In this document: positions 47,111-55,998 of the stretch, piece by piece
Layout of the letters: every line of letters begins with the position of its first letter
Position numbering within the stretch: position 1 is the stretch's first letter
Source of the DNA: Cytobacillus citreus
Lineage (GTDB): Bacteria > Bacillota > Bacilli > Bacillales > Cytobacillaceae
NCBI RefSeq assembly: GCF_018343665.1
Contig: NZ_JAGYPM010000004.1
Location: 312,343 to 376,342, forward strand
Reading direction: 5' to 3'
Length of the DNA: 64,000 nucleotides
Program-made: the position numbers and the translations under genes
Notes under the pieces: model-generated
What the model saw: only the letters and a program-made list of their open reading frames with translations
Database searches by the model: none
What the model was told of the DNA's origin: nothing

Positions 47111-48463
47111 ATGGCTGATATTCTAACAAAAATAGCAGATTTTGTTTGGGGGCCACCCTTATTAATTCTTTTAGTTGGAACAGGACTTTTTCTTACAATT
47201 CGACTTGGCTTTATGCAGTTTAGCAGCCTTCCATATGCTCTTAAACTTGCCTTTTCTAAGAACCAAGATCAAACCTCTGAAGGTGATATTTCACATTTCC
47301 AATCCTTAATGACTGCTTTAGCCGCTACAATCGGTACAGGAAATATTGCTGGTGTTGCCACAGCGGTTGTTTTAGGAGGTCCAGGTGCAATATTTTGGAT
47401 GTGGATTACAGCCCTTGTCGGAATGGCAACGAAATATGCTGAAGCAATCCTTGCAGTAAAATACCGTACAGTTGGAAAACGTGGCGAAATGGCTGGCGGA
47501 CCGATGTACTATATTGAAAAAGGATTAGGCTGGAAATGGCTTGCTGTTTTGTTCGCATTCTTCGGTTCAATTGCTGCATTTGGTATAGGAAGTTCAGTCC
47601 AATCGAATTCCGTAGCAGCTGCAGTAGAGTCTAGCTTTGGTATCAATCCTTGGATAACAGGCATTATTTTAACGGTAGGAACAGGTCTTGTTGTTGTAGG
47701 TGGGATTAAAAGTATAGGTAAAGTTACTTCTCTTATGGTTCCTTTCATGGCCATCTTTTACATTGTAGGCGGACTTATTATCATATTATTAAATGTAAGT
47801 GAACTACCTGCTGCTATAGGTCTTATTTTTACAGATGCATTTACTGGACAAGCTATGGCAGGTGGGGCAATTGGGTCAGTAATCCGATATGGTGTAGCAC
47901 GTGGTGTATTCTCAAATGAAGCTGGTATGGGATCAGCACCAATTGCTGCAGCTGCAGCAAAAACTGACCATCCGGGACGTCAGGCTCTTATTTCCATGAC
48001 TGGTACCTTCATTGATACGGTTGTCGTTTGTTCAATAACTGGAATAACTCTAGTTATGGGAGGGTTATATGTAAATGGCGATGTAACTGGTGCTGCATTA
48101 ACGACACAAACATTTGATCAATTGTTACCTGGTGTTGGTGGCTGGGTCGTTACAATTGGATTAATCTTTTTTGCTTATTCAACAGTATTGGGATGGGCAT
48201 ATTATGGTGAAAAATGTTTTGAATACTTATTTGGCATCAAGTCAATCGTATGGTATCGTATCATTTACACTTTAACTGTATTCATTGGAGCAGGTGCAAG
48301 TCTTGGATTAGTTTGGACGGTTGCAGACATATTTAATGCATTAATGGCAGTTCCAAACTTAATTGGACTTCTCTTCCTATCTGGTGTTGTCGTTGCTGAA
48401 ACAAAGGCTTTCAAAAAAATCAGAGCAGAGGAAAAGGCAAAAAAGAGTGGAGCAGCAGCTTAA
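47111..48463 (+). CDS. Second AGCS family Na+/amino acid symporter
   Basis: A 450-residue paralogue of the upstream carrier. It has SLMTALAATIGTGNIAGVAT (the family signature) and GVARGVFSNEAGMGSAPIAA. The GMGSAPIAAAAA variant (Met in place of Gln, and SAP rather than TGP) is typical of DagA/AgcS-like members, so specificity may differ from the neighbour. AAAAGGAG precedes the ATG. It ends at a bidirectional terminator shared with the convergent secreted-protein gene. Confidence 0.9.
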   Translation: MADILTKIADFVWGPPLLILLVGTGLFLTIRLGFMQFSSLPYALKLAFSKNQDQTSEGDISHFQSLMTALAATIGTGNIAGVATAVVLGGPGAIFWMWITALVGMATKYAEAILAVKYRTVGKRGEMAGGPMYYIEKGLGWKWLAVLFAFFGSIAAFGIGSSVQSNSVAAAVESSFGINPWITGIILTVGTGLVVVGGIKSIGKVTSLMVPFMAIFYIVGGLIIILLNVSELPAAIGLIFTDAFTGQAMAGGAIGSVIRYGVARGVFSNEAGMGSAPIAAAAAKTDHPGRQALISMTGTFIDTVVVCSITGITLVMGGLYVNGDVTGAALTTQTFDQLLPGVGGWVVTIGLIFFAYSTVLGWAYYGEKCFEYLFGIKSIVWYRIIYTLTVFIGAGASLGLVWTVADIFNALMAVPNLIGLLFLSGVVVAETKAFKKIRAEEKAKKSGAAA

Positions 48464-48516
48464 TAATAATGCTTTTAACAGTGTCTAACTAAGTGATAGG
48501 CACTTAGAAGAGAAGA

Positions 48517-48552
48517 GGGTGAGTACCTATTTTTTTGTATAGGTACTTACCC
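48517..48552. terminator. Bidirectional terminator, AGCS gene / secreted-protein gene
   Basis: A 13-bp stem GGGTGAGTACCTA (48517-48529) with TAGGTACTTACCC (48540-48552), one mismatch-type pair, T runs on both strands. It covers the last codons of the minus-strand gene. Confidence 0.8.
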
Positions 48553-49030
48553 TTTTTTTATTGTACACCAGGAAATTATAATTTTCGCTATCTGTTGATA
48601 GAAGTTTATGTATGCCCAAATCCTTTGACAAGTTCTTAGAGTTTAAATGACTATTAATTGTAAAAAAATAGGTATTGTTTTCATCATCATAGATCATGAT
48701 GTAAGGATTTTCGCCAATAGGAAAAATAATATTCATTTCGTCAACTAGAGTGTGAATCCATTGATTTTGAACTTGAAGAGGAGGATCAAGAGGAATTCTA
48801 ACAATCAGTCCTTTTTTTGGAAGGGGATTAATATTCTTATAAATACCTGCGATGTTGGTCAAAAATTTCTCCGCTTCAAATTGAATAGTCGCTGTTATCG
48901 GTATTTCCTTAATCACTTTTCCCTTCTCTAAATGGAATATTTCGATCATATGACTTTGATTTTGTGCATGAATATGTACAGAAAAAACAAGTAACCCTAT
49001 AAACAATAAGGCAATAATCTTTCGGATCAT
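48527..49030 (-). CDS. Hypothetical secreted protein
   Basis: A 167-residue protein that I do not recognise. MIRKIIALLFIGLLVFSVHIHA is a signal peptide with a likely AxA-type cleavage after HIHA. The mature part contains IPITATIQFEAEKFLTN and IRIPLDPPLQVQNQWI-like beta segments and no cysteines or repeats. ATG 49030 is chosen because GAGGTGA precedes it; longer in-frame starts to 49069 would include that site. The terminator hairpin overlaps its last codons. Confidence 0.65.
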   Translation of the reverse strand: MIRKIIALLFIGLLVFSVHIHAQNQSHMIEIFHLEKGKVIKEIPITATIQFEAEKFLTNIAGIYKNINPLPKKGLIVRIPLDPPLQVQNQWIHTLVDEMNIIFPIGENPYIMIYDDENNTYFFTINSHLNSKNLSKDLGIHKLLSTDSENYNFLVYNKKRVSTYTKK

Positions 49031-49219
49031 CGGATTCACCTCATTCACCTCATTCATAATATGACCCAAGGGCTATGCTGTTATTCCTTTCATAAGACAG
49101 ACTAAGACTAGACATCTTTAGCTTGATAGGCTAGTATCAGTAGCGATACTGTTTTTAATAAAAATAATAATAAAGAAATCATTCGATATACATACATTAC
49201 TAAGCTAAAGGAGCACTTT

Positions 49220-50362
49220 ATGACACAGACTCTAATTAATCAATTAAAGCCATTTTTACAAGAAGTGTGGAAAAAATCGGAATTCAATCAACCAACAACC
49301 GTTCAGACAAAAGCCATTCCAGTAGCTATTGAGGGAAAAGATGTGATGGCAGAATCACCAACTGGTACTGGAAAGACCCTTGCTTATTTACTTCCAGTTT
49401 TAGAGAAAGTGAATGCAGATAAGAAGGCTGTACAAGCTGTCATTATTGCACCATCTCAGGAGCTTGTTATGCAAATATTGCAGGAGATTCAAAAGTGGGG
49501 AGAAGGCAGTGGCATCCGTGCAGCATCCTTTATCGGTGGTGCGAATGTGAAGAGACAGCTGGAAAAATTAAAAAAGCATCCACATATTGCTGTTGGAACA
49601 CCGGGAAGAATGCTGGAATTAATTAAACAGAAAAAGCTAAAAATGCATGAAGTCAGGACTGTCGTGCTTGATGAGGTAGATCAGCTGCTTATTCATGAGC
49701 ATTTGGAAACAATTCGTCAGATCATGAAATCAACATTGAGTGAAAGACAAACGATTCTTTTTTCTGCAACTTTGCCAAAAGGAATTGAGCAGCTTGCAGT
49801 GGAGCTAACAAATGATCCTGTCATCATCCGAGTTGAAAAAGATGAGACCATTCATGCGGCAGAGGTTGATCATATTTATTTCGTTGCAGAGCAAAGAGAC
49901 AAACTCATGATGCTCGAAAAAATTTCTAGACTTGAATCCATTAAAGCACTCGTTTTCGTGAGAGATATAGGGAATCTTACGGTCATGTCAGAAAAATTAG
50001 CCTATAAAAACATTCATACCAGCTTTCTTCACAGTGATTTAAATAAAACAGACCGTCAAAAATCTTTACAGGATTTCCGTACAGGCAAAACAAAAATGCT
50101 GCTTGCAACAGATGTGGCTGCAAGAGGATTAGATATTAAAGATGTGACACATGTTGTCCATTTCGATTTCCCTAAGGATCTTCAACAATATGTTCACCGT
50201 TCAGGCAGAACAGGCAGATTCGGGGCGAGTGGGGTGGTTATATCACTTGTAACGGAAAGAGAGGAACGTGAGCTAAAGAAATTTGCGAATGAGCTTCGTA
50301 TTCAAGCAAATAAAAAAGTGATGCGCGGTGGAAAAATTGTCGATCCAAATGAGACGAAATAA
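49220..50362 (+). CDS. yfmL: DEAD-box RNA helicase YfmL
   Basis: A 380-residue two-domain helicase close in size and motifs to B. subtilis YfmL (376). Q motif region QPTTVQTKAIP, motif I ESPTGTGKT, motif Ia PSQELV, motif II DEVD (Val for the usual Ala), motif III FSATLP, motif V ATDVAARGLDI and motif VI HRSGRTGRFG are all intact. There is no C-terminal RNA-binding extension. YfmL acts in ribosome (50S) assembly and cold growth in B. subtilis (known). Followed by a 44-codon gene. Confidence 0.88.
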   Translation: MTQTLINQLKPFLQEVWKKSEFNQPTTVQTKAIPVAIEGKDVMAESPTGTGKTLAYLLPVLEKVNADKKAVQAVIIAPSQELVMQILQEIQKWGEGSGIRAASFIGGANVKRQLEKLKKHPHIAVGTPGRMLELIKQKKLKMHEVRTVVLDEVDQLLIHEHLETIRQIMKSTLSERQTILFSATLPKGIEQLAVELTNDPVIIRVEKDETIHAAEVDHIYFVAEQRDKLMMLEKISRLESIKALVFVRDIGNLTVMSEKLAYKNIHTSFLHSDLNKTDRQKSLQDFRTGKTKMLLATDVAARGLDIKDVTHVVHFDFPKDLQQYVHRSGRTGRFGASGVVISLVTEREERELKKFANELRIQANKKVMRGGKIVDPNETK

Positions 50363-50430
50363 TCCCTGAATAATGTAGCGATAATCGCTCATACTACTTT
50401 TTGAGAAATAGAAAAGGGGTAAAGACAATT

Positions 50431-50565
50431 ATGGGCAGAAAAAAACTTGGAAATGCAAATGCACAGCGAAATAATAATGTTAAAAAGGGAAACCGCACAA
50501 GTTCTGAATTAGTTGAATTTACAACGGGGCAAGAAAAATCGCAAAAGAATCTCCGTCAAGAGTAA
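50431..50565 (+). CDS. Small basic 44-residue protein
   Basis: MGRKKLGNANAQRNNN... encodes a hydrophilic Lys/Asn/Gln-rich protein without a membrane segment. AAGGGG lies 12 bases before the ATG, somewhat far. It is 68 bp after yfmL and before a bidirectional terminator, so probably co-transcribed. I do not recognise the family; size and composition would suit an RNA-associated or spore small protein, but this is a guess. Confidence 0.55.
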   Translation: MGRKKLGNANAQRNNNVKKGNRTSSELVEFTTGQEKSQKNLRQE

Positions 50566-50571
50566 AAGAAC

Positions 50572-50607
50572 AGAAAAATCCTCTTTCACATGGAAGAGGA
50601 TTTTTCT
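50572..50607. terminator. Bidirectional terminator, yfmL transcript / yhfW
   Basis: A 14-bp perfect stem AGAAAAATCCTCTT (50572-50585) with complement 50594-50607. Confidence 0.85.
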
Positions 50608-50613
50608 ATTTAC

Positions 50614-52140
50614 TTAATCAAGATCAACCTTTCTCAATGGCCTTTTCGTTGGTCCGTTCAATACTTCACCATCATACGTATATCGTGATCCATGGCAAGG
50701 GCAATCCCATGTTCGCTCAGCATCATTCCAGTGTGTTTCACAGCCCATATGTGTACATGTTGTATCGACCAGATGCAGTTTTCCTTCCTTATCACGGTAA
50801 GCTCCTGCTCTTTTTCCATTCACCATGACGACGGCGCCCTCATCATTTTCTAAGTCTCTAGGTTCTTTTGGAGCTACTTCAAGTTTTCCACTTATCAAAT
50901 GTCCGGCTACATCGGTATTAATCGAGATGATTTGCTTTATGCTAGGGTCTGCTTGGAATCTCGATGGATCAAATAATTCACGATACCTATTTTCTTTTTC
51001 AGTGATAATATCCTTCAATAGCATTGCTGCAAAAGTTCCGTTTGTCATTCCCCATTTTCGGAAGCCTGTGGCAACAAGAATATTTTGATTAGTAGAAGTT
51101 ATTGGGCCGATATATGGTACTTTATCAAGTGTTACTAAGTCCTGTGCAGACCAGCGATATGGGAATTCGTTAATTCCGAGCACCTCTTCGGCAAAGCCTT
51201 CGAGTGCCTCATAATGCTTCATCATATCAATGCCCTGACCTGTTTTATGACCTTCGCCACCAACAAGTATTAATTTTTCATCATTAAAAGGGGTATATCT
51301 TAATGAACGAGTAGGCTCATCAGCACTATAATACATTCCACCAGGGTAATCCATTTTTGATTTTACCCCAAGGACGTAGGATCTGCTTACATACATTCTT
51401 GCAAAATAGAAGCCCATCATATCCACAAATGGAAAGTGAGAGGCAACAATTACATGTTTGCAGTTTACTCGATGGCCATCCCTCGTAATGACGACCGGAT
51501 GATCGTTTTCCCCTATATCTGTTGCAGTCGTTTTTTCATAAACAATTCCACCAGCTTCAATGAAATCCTCCAATAATTTTTTCATATATTTTACAGGATG
51601 AAATTGAGCTTGATTATTCATGACAATGGTGGCCTTGGTTTTAATATCAAAAGGGATGCCATCTACAAGGCTGCCATTAATCCCAAGCTTTTGATAGGCA
51701 TCCATTTCGGTTTCTATTTTTTTTGCATACTTATCAGAAGTGGCATATATAAATGCTTGTTCTTCACTAAAGTCGCAATCTATACCTTTTTCCTTCACCT
51801 TGTTGCTAATAAAATTAATTGCACTGCTTTCCGCCTCATAATAAAGCTTGGCTTTCTCAACTCCGAAATGGTTGATGAGTTCGTCATAAATCAATCCATG
51901 CTGGGCCGTTAGTTTCGCTGTTGTATGGCCTGTTGTTCCGGTTAGAATATTTCCAGCATCTAGAATAGCTACTTTTAAACCTTCTTTTATTAGAAGATAT
52001 CCAGCGGTAATTCCAGTAATTCCACCTCCAACAATTGCTACATCAACAGAAGTATGCTCCTTTAGCTTTTCGAATGAGGGCAGAGGGAATTCTCTCCAAT
52101 AAGACTCTGGGAACTGCGGCATTTTATTATTTGATGTCAT
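50614..52140 (-). CDS. yhfW: FAD-dependent oxidoreductase with C-terminal Rieske domain (YhfW-like)
   Basis: A 508-residue flavoprotein. The Rossmann FAD loop VAIVGGGITGITAGYLL is near residue 34-50, and the DAO-type body ends in NILVATGFRKWGMTNG. The last ~90 residues form a Rieske [2Fe-2S] domain with CTHMGC and CPCHGS cluster ligands (Cys-x-His and Cys-x-x-His). ATG 52140 is chosen because AGGAGGAAAG precedes it; an upstream ATG at 52197 lacks one. The substrate is unknown; electrons may pass from FAD to the cluster. Same domain order as B. subtilis YhfW. Confidence 0.88.
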   Translation of the reverse strand: MTSNNKMPQFPESYWREFPLPSFEKLKEHTSVDVAIVGGGITGITAGYLLIKEGLKVAILDAGNILTGTTGHTTAKLTAQHGLIYDELINHFGVEKAKLYYEAESSAINFISNKVKEKGIDCDFSEEQAFIYATSDKYAKKIETEMDAYQKLGINGSLVDGIPFDIKTKATIVMNNQAQFHPVKYMKKLLEDFIEAGGIVYEKTTATDIGENDHPVVITRDGHRVNCKHVIVASHFPFVDMMGFYFARMYVSRSYVLGVKSKMDYPGGMYYSADEPTRSLRYTPFNDEKLILVGGEGHKTGQGIDMMKHYEALEGFAEEVLGINEFPYRWSAQDLVTLDKVPYIGPITSTNQNILVATGFRKWGMTNGTFAAMLLKDIITEKENRYRELFDPSRFQADPSIKQIISINTDVAGHLISGKLEVAPKEPRDLENDEGAVVMVNGKRAGAYRDKEGKLHLVDTTCTHMGCETHWNDAERTWDCPCHGSRYTYDGEVLNGPTKRPLRKVDLD

Positions 52141-52228
52141 ATCTTTCCTCCTATAAGCTTCTACATTGTCATACGTAATTTTTCCAATTGCATTCATTTG
52201 TATACAGTATTAGGAAGTAAGGAGGAAT

Positions 52229-52257
52229 TAAAAAAGCTGGCTACACAAAATAGCCAG
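52229..52257 (-). terminator. Intrinsic terminator after the 51-residue gene
   Basis: On the minus strand CTGGCTA (52251-52257) pairs with TAGCCAG (52237-52243) and runs into CTTTTTT. Confidence 0.75.
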
Positions 52258-52265
52258 TTCTTGTT

Positions 52266-52421
52266 TCAATCTTTCTTCTCAAAATCTTCATTTTGGGGTA
52301 TTGGATCGATAGAACTTGAGTGTTCCTGATTTGTTGCATTATTAATAAAGTAGAAAAGTAAAATACCGACGATACCTAATGAAATAACAAAGCCTATTGT
52401 TGTAATGAGCATTAAAACCAT
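52266..52421 (-). CDS. Small membrane protein, 51 residues
   Basis: Starts MVLMLITTIGFVISLGIVG: one TM helix spans residues ~3-26, followed by a polar acidic tail ending KKD. GGGAGGTTA is properly placed before the ATG and a terminator follows the stop, supporting a real gene. No family recognised. The gap 52422-52740 beyond it shows nothing else. Confidence 0.6.
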   Translation of the reverse strand: MVLMLITTIGFVISLGIVGILLFYFINNATNQEHSSSIDPIPQNEDFEKKD

Positions 52422-52740
52422 GAGCTAACCTCCCTTATCATGCGAACGATATCATTTGCGTTAAGGATTTATTGGAGAAGAGAGAGTTTCATAAATACGT
52501 GAAAATATGGATATTCAATATAAATATATGCTTTAAGATTATTTATTTTGACAATAAAAAAGGGAATATTGCCACAAGGAATGAATTAAACATGTATATA
52601 TTGCTGCCGTAATGACTTATCGTACTCTTAGCAAAAAGGGAAATGTAAGTAATTTTATACACATAAGTGAATTTTCCTTGACTATCTAGATTCAGCCGAA
52701 AGCCAAGCTTTTTTAGGGATTTATTAATTTGGAGGGATAA

Positions 52741-53223
52741 ATGATGAAATGGAAAACAACAGATATTTGTGATGAATTCGGAATGGATTTAGAAGTATGT
52801 CAGCAGGAGTTTCATTCATATGGAGGTAAGAAACAATTTTTCGGCCCTATTTCGACAGTTAGAGTATTTGAAGATAATGTGTTAGTCGAGGAATCTCTCG
52901 AAACGATACCAGAAGGAAATGTACTTATTGTCGATGGGGGAGGATCGAAAAGATATGCCTTGCTGGGAGATCGCCTAGGTGAAATCGCTGTAAGGAGAAA
53001 GCTTGCAGGTGTGATCATTAATGGTTGTGTAAGAGATACAGCTGACCTTGCTCAGCTTGATGTGGGTATTCTAGCAATTAGAAGCAATCCATTAAGAAGC
53101 AAAAAAGATGGAAAAGGCGACTTAGGCATTACAGTTACATTCGGGGGTATTGATTGGAGACCGGGAGAATATGTATATGCAGATGAAGATGGAGTAGTTG
53201 TGGGTCCTAAAAGACTTCTGTAA
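52741..53223 (+). CDS. rraA: RraA family protein
   Basis: A 160-residue protein of the RraA/4-hydroxy-4-methyl-2-oxoglutarate aldolase fold. It opens with TTDICDEFGMDLEVC, then GNVLIVDGGGSKRYALLGD and VIINGCVRDTADL, the conserved ring and metal-site segments. In Gram-negatives RraA inhibits RNase E; in bacilli, which lack RNase E, related proteins may be oxaloacetate or HMG aldolases. The Cys-Val-Arg-Asp segment keeps the aldolase Arg/Asp pair. GGAGGGATAA precedes the ATG. Confidence 0.88.
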   Translation: MMKWKTTDICDEFGMDLEVCQQEFHSYGGKKQFFGPISTVRVFEDNVLVEESLETIPEGNVLIVDGGGSKRYALLGDRLGEIAVRRKLAGVIINGCVRDTADLAQLDVGILAIRSNPLRSKKDGKGDLGITVTFGGIDWRPGEYVYADEDGVVVGPKRLL

Positions 53224-53285
53224 ACATTCAAAAGTTGATTAAGGGAAGGCTCCGTTTGTAAGCTTTACGGCAGATAGAATTTTCT

Positions 53286-53318
53286 AGTCAGGTGGGGCAG
53301 CATCCCACCTGACTCTTC
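53286..53318 (+). terminator. Probable terminator after rraA
   Basis: A perfect 11-bp stem AGTCAGGTGGG (53286-53296) with CCCACCTGACT (53304-53314), T-rich but broken tail. Confidence 0.65.
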
Positions 53319-53409
53319 TATGTTTCAGCTGGATTAAACGAATTACTTAAGAGAAGCAATGTTTTTACAAATAAAATTACTCCTTTGTACATGCACTCTC
53401 AAAGACACT

Positions 53410-54327
53410 CTAATTCATTTCCTTTGTAGGAATTTCTTCTGGAAGCATCTTTGAAGCTCCTGGAACGAATCTTGGTTCATAATCAATTTCATCTGAGGAA
53501 AATATTCGGATAATCATTTGTCCACCTATAGCCTTGGCACGAATTAGCAACGGAAAGCTATATTTATTTTTAAAGCTGAAATCCGGTCCGTACCAGCTTA
53601 CAGTTGCATCCCGGCCAGGAGGAACGTACGGAACTTTTTTGGAGTGTGAATAACGCTCAATCATGACTAAACCAGCTCGATCAGCTGCATTAAATAGGGT
53701 CGAAGATACTTGGCAAATCCCGCCTCCGATATCTTCTGCTAATTCCCCTCTTACGATAACAGGCGCACGCATATATCCTCGTTCCTTCGTTCTTTTTCCG
53801 ACAATCCGATTAAAGGAAAAGGTTTCACCTGGGAATAGTACATAGTTATTAATCGCTTCGGTTGCTAAAGAAATATTATGAGAACGTGCTTTATTATTCT
53901 CGTTATAATAAGTGACATATTGACCAATTTGTTTAACTCGAATATGCAGCAGCATATCCCGATCAACACGTGGATGAATTGGAAGAGTAGGAACCTCAAT
54001 GGTAGAAGGATTGGAGTTATAAAAATATGTATAAAATAAATCGTTAAAAGCCCTTCGATGCAGTCTGCTCCCTAATTGTTCCTCAATTACCCTTCCTGTA
54101 TGATCAATAAAAGCATTTCTTGGTGGAATATATGTCAGTTTGTCGATTTTATCAAGGAGTTCATTATAATTTGATAAATTTATTAATGGAATACCAGGCT
54201 GGGGAATTAAATAGTCTGACCGATTGATAATCGTTAAAACTTCTCCTTTGCTTTCAATCAACAAGTCATTCTGAGCATAACTTGGTTGAATCAATAGTAA
54301 AAGTCCGCAAAGCCACTTAAAGTTCAT
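53410..54327 (-). CDS. VanW family protein (YoaR-like)
   Basis: A 305-residue exported protein. MNFKWLCGLLLLIQPSYAQ is a signal peptide. The VanW domain includes NYVLFPGETFSFNRIVGKRT, RGYMRAPVIVRGE and DIGGGICQVSSTLFNAA, the family core. VanW proteins occur in some vancomycin-resistance clusters and widely in bacilli; biochemical role is not established, and cell-wall binding is an inference. ATG 54327 has AAGGAGAAC upstream; an earlier ATG at 54351 overlaps an AGGAGG. It is divergent from the lia cluster. Confidence 0.85.
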   Translation of the reverse strand: MNFKWLCGLLLLIQPSYAQNDLLIESKGEVLTIINRSDYLIPQPGIPLINLSNYNELLDKIDKLTYIPPRNAFIDHTGRVIEEQLGSRLHRRAFNDLFYTYFYNSNPSTIEVPTLPIHPRVDRDMLLHIRVKQIGQYVTYYNENNKARSHNISLATEAINNYVLFPGETFSFNRIVGKRTKERGYMRAPVIVRGELAEDIGGGICQVSSTLFNAADRAGLVMIERYSHSKKVPYVPPGRDATVSWYGPDFSFKNKYSFPLLIRAKAIGGQMIIRIFSSDEIDYEPRFVPGASKMLPEEIPTKEMN

Positions 54328-54551
54328 GTTCTCCTTCACACCTCCTATCACTAGTATGGATTAGTCATTACATTTCATGTAAATGAACTTTTAAATCTAA
54401 TATCGCTAACTGCCTTTCTGCTTCAAATACGATCTCCCACTTCCGACCACTAATTTGCTACGTCTCAGGTCCTAGCTAAAAATAAAGCTCAAGCTCGTTA
54501 TTGAAAGCAAGAAATAAAGGTAAGATGTAATCAAGAAAGGAGGAAACGAAA

Positions 54552-54896
54552 ATGAAAAAATTCGCTTTACTTTTAGCAGGAGGGATTGCAGCGATTGTGC
54601 TGTTATCGAATTTAGGTTCGATAATCGGTCTAGCAATTAGCATCGCGATTTTATACCTCGTGTTTAAACAATTTGTAAAAACAGATTCAACACTCATGAA
54701 GATTGGCTGGGGAATCATTGGATTAATGGCACTGATGGCATCTGCTTCTAATATCCCGGCAATACTTGGAATTGCAGCAGCATATGTCCTTTACCTTGTA
54801 TATAAAAAATGGAATAAATCAAAAACAGCAGTAGTAGAAGAAAACGACCCTTTCGCCAATTTTGAAAAGCAATGGGGAGAAATAAAAAAGAACTAA
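54552..54896 (+). CDS. liaI: LiaI-like small membrane protein
   Basis: A 114-residue membrane protein with three or four TM helices (~5-18, 22-42, 50-80) and a polar C-terminus, of the type also called lmo0954-family. By position directly before a PspA/LiaH homologue it serves as the LiaI-type membrane anchor that recruits LiaH to stressed membranes (known for B. subtilis LiaI). AAGGAGG precedes the ATG. Gap to the next gene is 29 bp, so both share one stress-inducible transcript. Sequence similarity to B. subtilis LiaI itself is modest. Confidence 0.7.
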   Translation: MKKFALLLAGGIAAIVLLSNLGSIIGLAISIAILYLVFKQFVKTDSTLMKIGWGIIGLMALMASASNIPAILGIAAAYVLYLVYKKWNKSKTAVVEENDPFANFEKQWGEIKKN

Positions 54897-54925
54897 CCTA
54901 AAATGTTCTAAAGGAGAGATAGAAA

Positions 54926-55573
54926 ATGACAAATTTATTTACTCGTATTAAAAATTCAGTATTAGCAGATATCAATGAAGTATTGGATAAAAAGGAGAAG
55001 AAAAATCCGATTGCATTATTAAACCAATATCTTCGTGAGTGCGAGCTTGAGACCGAAAAAGTCCGTAAGCTGTTAGAGCGTCAATATACTTTAAAAGAAG
55101 AGTTTAGCCGTGAATACCGTCAAGCAGAGGAATTAGCAGGAAAACGGAAGCGTCAAGCGGAAATCGCTTCACAAGCTGGAGAAAATGAATTGTACTTATT
55201 TGCTTCCAAAGAGCAAGCAAATTATGAAGATCGTGCAGCTCGCTTAAAGGATGCACTAAATCAGGCTGTTCAGCAGCTTGCTGATCTAGAAAGAAAATAT
55301 GAAGAAATGAAGCATAAACTGAAAGACATGCATATTCGTCGTATGGAATTAATGGGAAGAGAGAATATGACTCGTGCGGAAGTGAAAATGAATCAAGTGC
55401 TTAATAATGACACTTATTCAAATCAATCATACTCTCGTTTCCAAGAAATTGAATCTTATTTAGATCGCTTAGAGCATCAAGTAAATAGCTCTTATCATAG
55501 CAGCACAATTGATGCTCGAATTGTACAAATTGAAAAAGATATGAAAAACAAAGAAACTCATTCTATTTCATAG
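54926..55573 (+). CDS. liaH: PspA/IM30 family protein LiaH
   Basis: A 215-residue coiled-coil protein. It starts LFTRIKNSVLADINEVLDKK like PspA/Vipp1 proteins, followed by ~150 residues of heptad-rich helix. PspA-like proteins form large rings that protect membranes under envelope stress. AAAGGAGAG precedes the ATG. A strong terminator follows and two R4 repeats separate it from liaFSR, so the effector pair and the sensor genes are two transcription units. Confidence 0.9.
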   Translation: MTNLFTRIKNSVLADINEVLDKKEKKNPIALLNQYLRECELETEKVRKLLERQYTLKEEFSREYRQAEELAGKRKRQAEIASQAGENELYLFASKEQANYEDRAARLKDALNQAVQQLADLERKYEEMKHKLKDMHIRRMELMGRENMTRAEVKMNQVLNNDTYSNQSYSRFQEIESYLDRLEHQVNSSYHSSTIDARIVQIEKDMKNKETHSIS

Positions 55574-55590
55574 GGGAAACATGGTATTCT

Positions 55591-55621
55591 AAAAAGGCGT
55601 AGGACAACTACGCCTTTTTGA
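55591..55621 (+). terminator. Intrinsic terminator after liaH
   Basis: A 12-bp perfect stem AAAAAGGCGTAG (55591-55602) with CTACGCCTTTTT (55608-55619), 5-nt loop. Confidence 0.92.
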
Positions 55622-55706
55622 AGCTATTAGAAAGTATCATTTTTTTAGTAAGAGAAATGTCTGTTCCACAATCTGATCTTAATTCGTTCCGAAGGCGATT
55701 GCGCTT

Positions 55707-55837
55707 CTAAGCTAATAGGTAAGTTTAAGTTTATTAACGTACTAAAGTAAAAGTGTATGTTCAATTAAATATCTGCTAATAAGATCGCATAAAAAAACTA
55801 AGGCATTCGCCAAAAACTTGGCGAACGCCAAGTTTTT
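55707..55837 (+). repeat. R4-2: first of two tandem R4 copies between liaH and liaF
   Basis: A 131-bp unit ending in hairpin AAAAACTTGGCG/CGCCAAGTTTTT (55812-55837), which looks like an intrinsic terminator. The preceding 55665-55706 segment (CGTTCCGAAGGCG) resembles sequence at 6517-6530. Confidence 0.85.
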
Positions 55838-55972
55838 CTAAGCTAATAAGAAAGTATATGTTTATTAACGTATTAAAGCAAAGTGTGATTTCAATTAAAT
55901 ATCTGCTAATAAGATCGCATAAGAAAAACTAAGGCATTCGCCAAAAACTTGGCGAACGCCAAGTTTTTCTAA
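55838..55972 (+). repeat. R4-3: second tandem R4 copy, just before liaF
   Basis: A 135-bp unit, near-identical in its distal part to R4-2 (AATTAAATATCTGCTAATAA, GATCGCATAAG, AGGCATTCGCC). Its hairpin (55943-55968) ends 30 bp before the liaF start. Confidence 0.85.
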
Positions 55973-55998
55973 TAATCACACAGAAGGGAGGAAGCCCG

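Noticed and set aside
54420-54480. LiaR operator upstream of liaI
   Set aside because: I could not find a convincing match to a LiaR box from memory; a motif scan would be needed.
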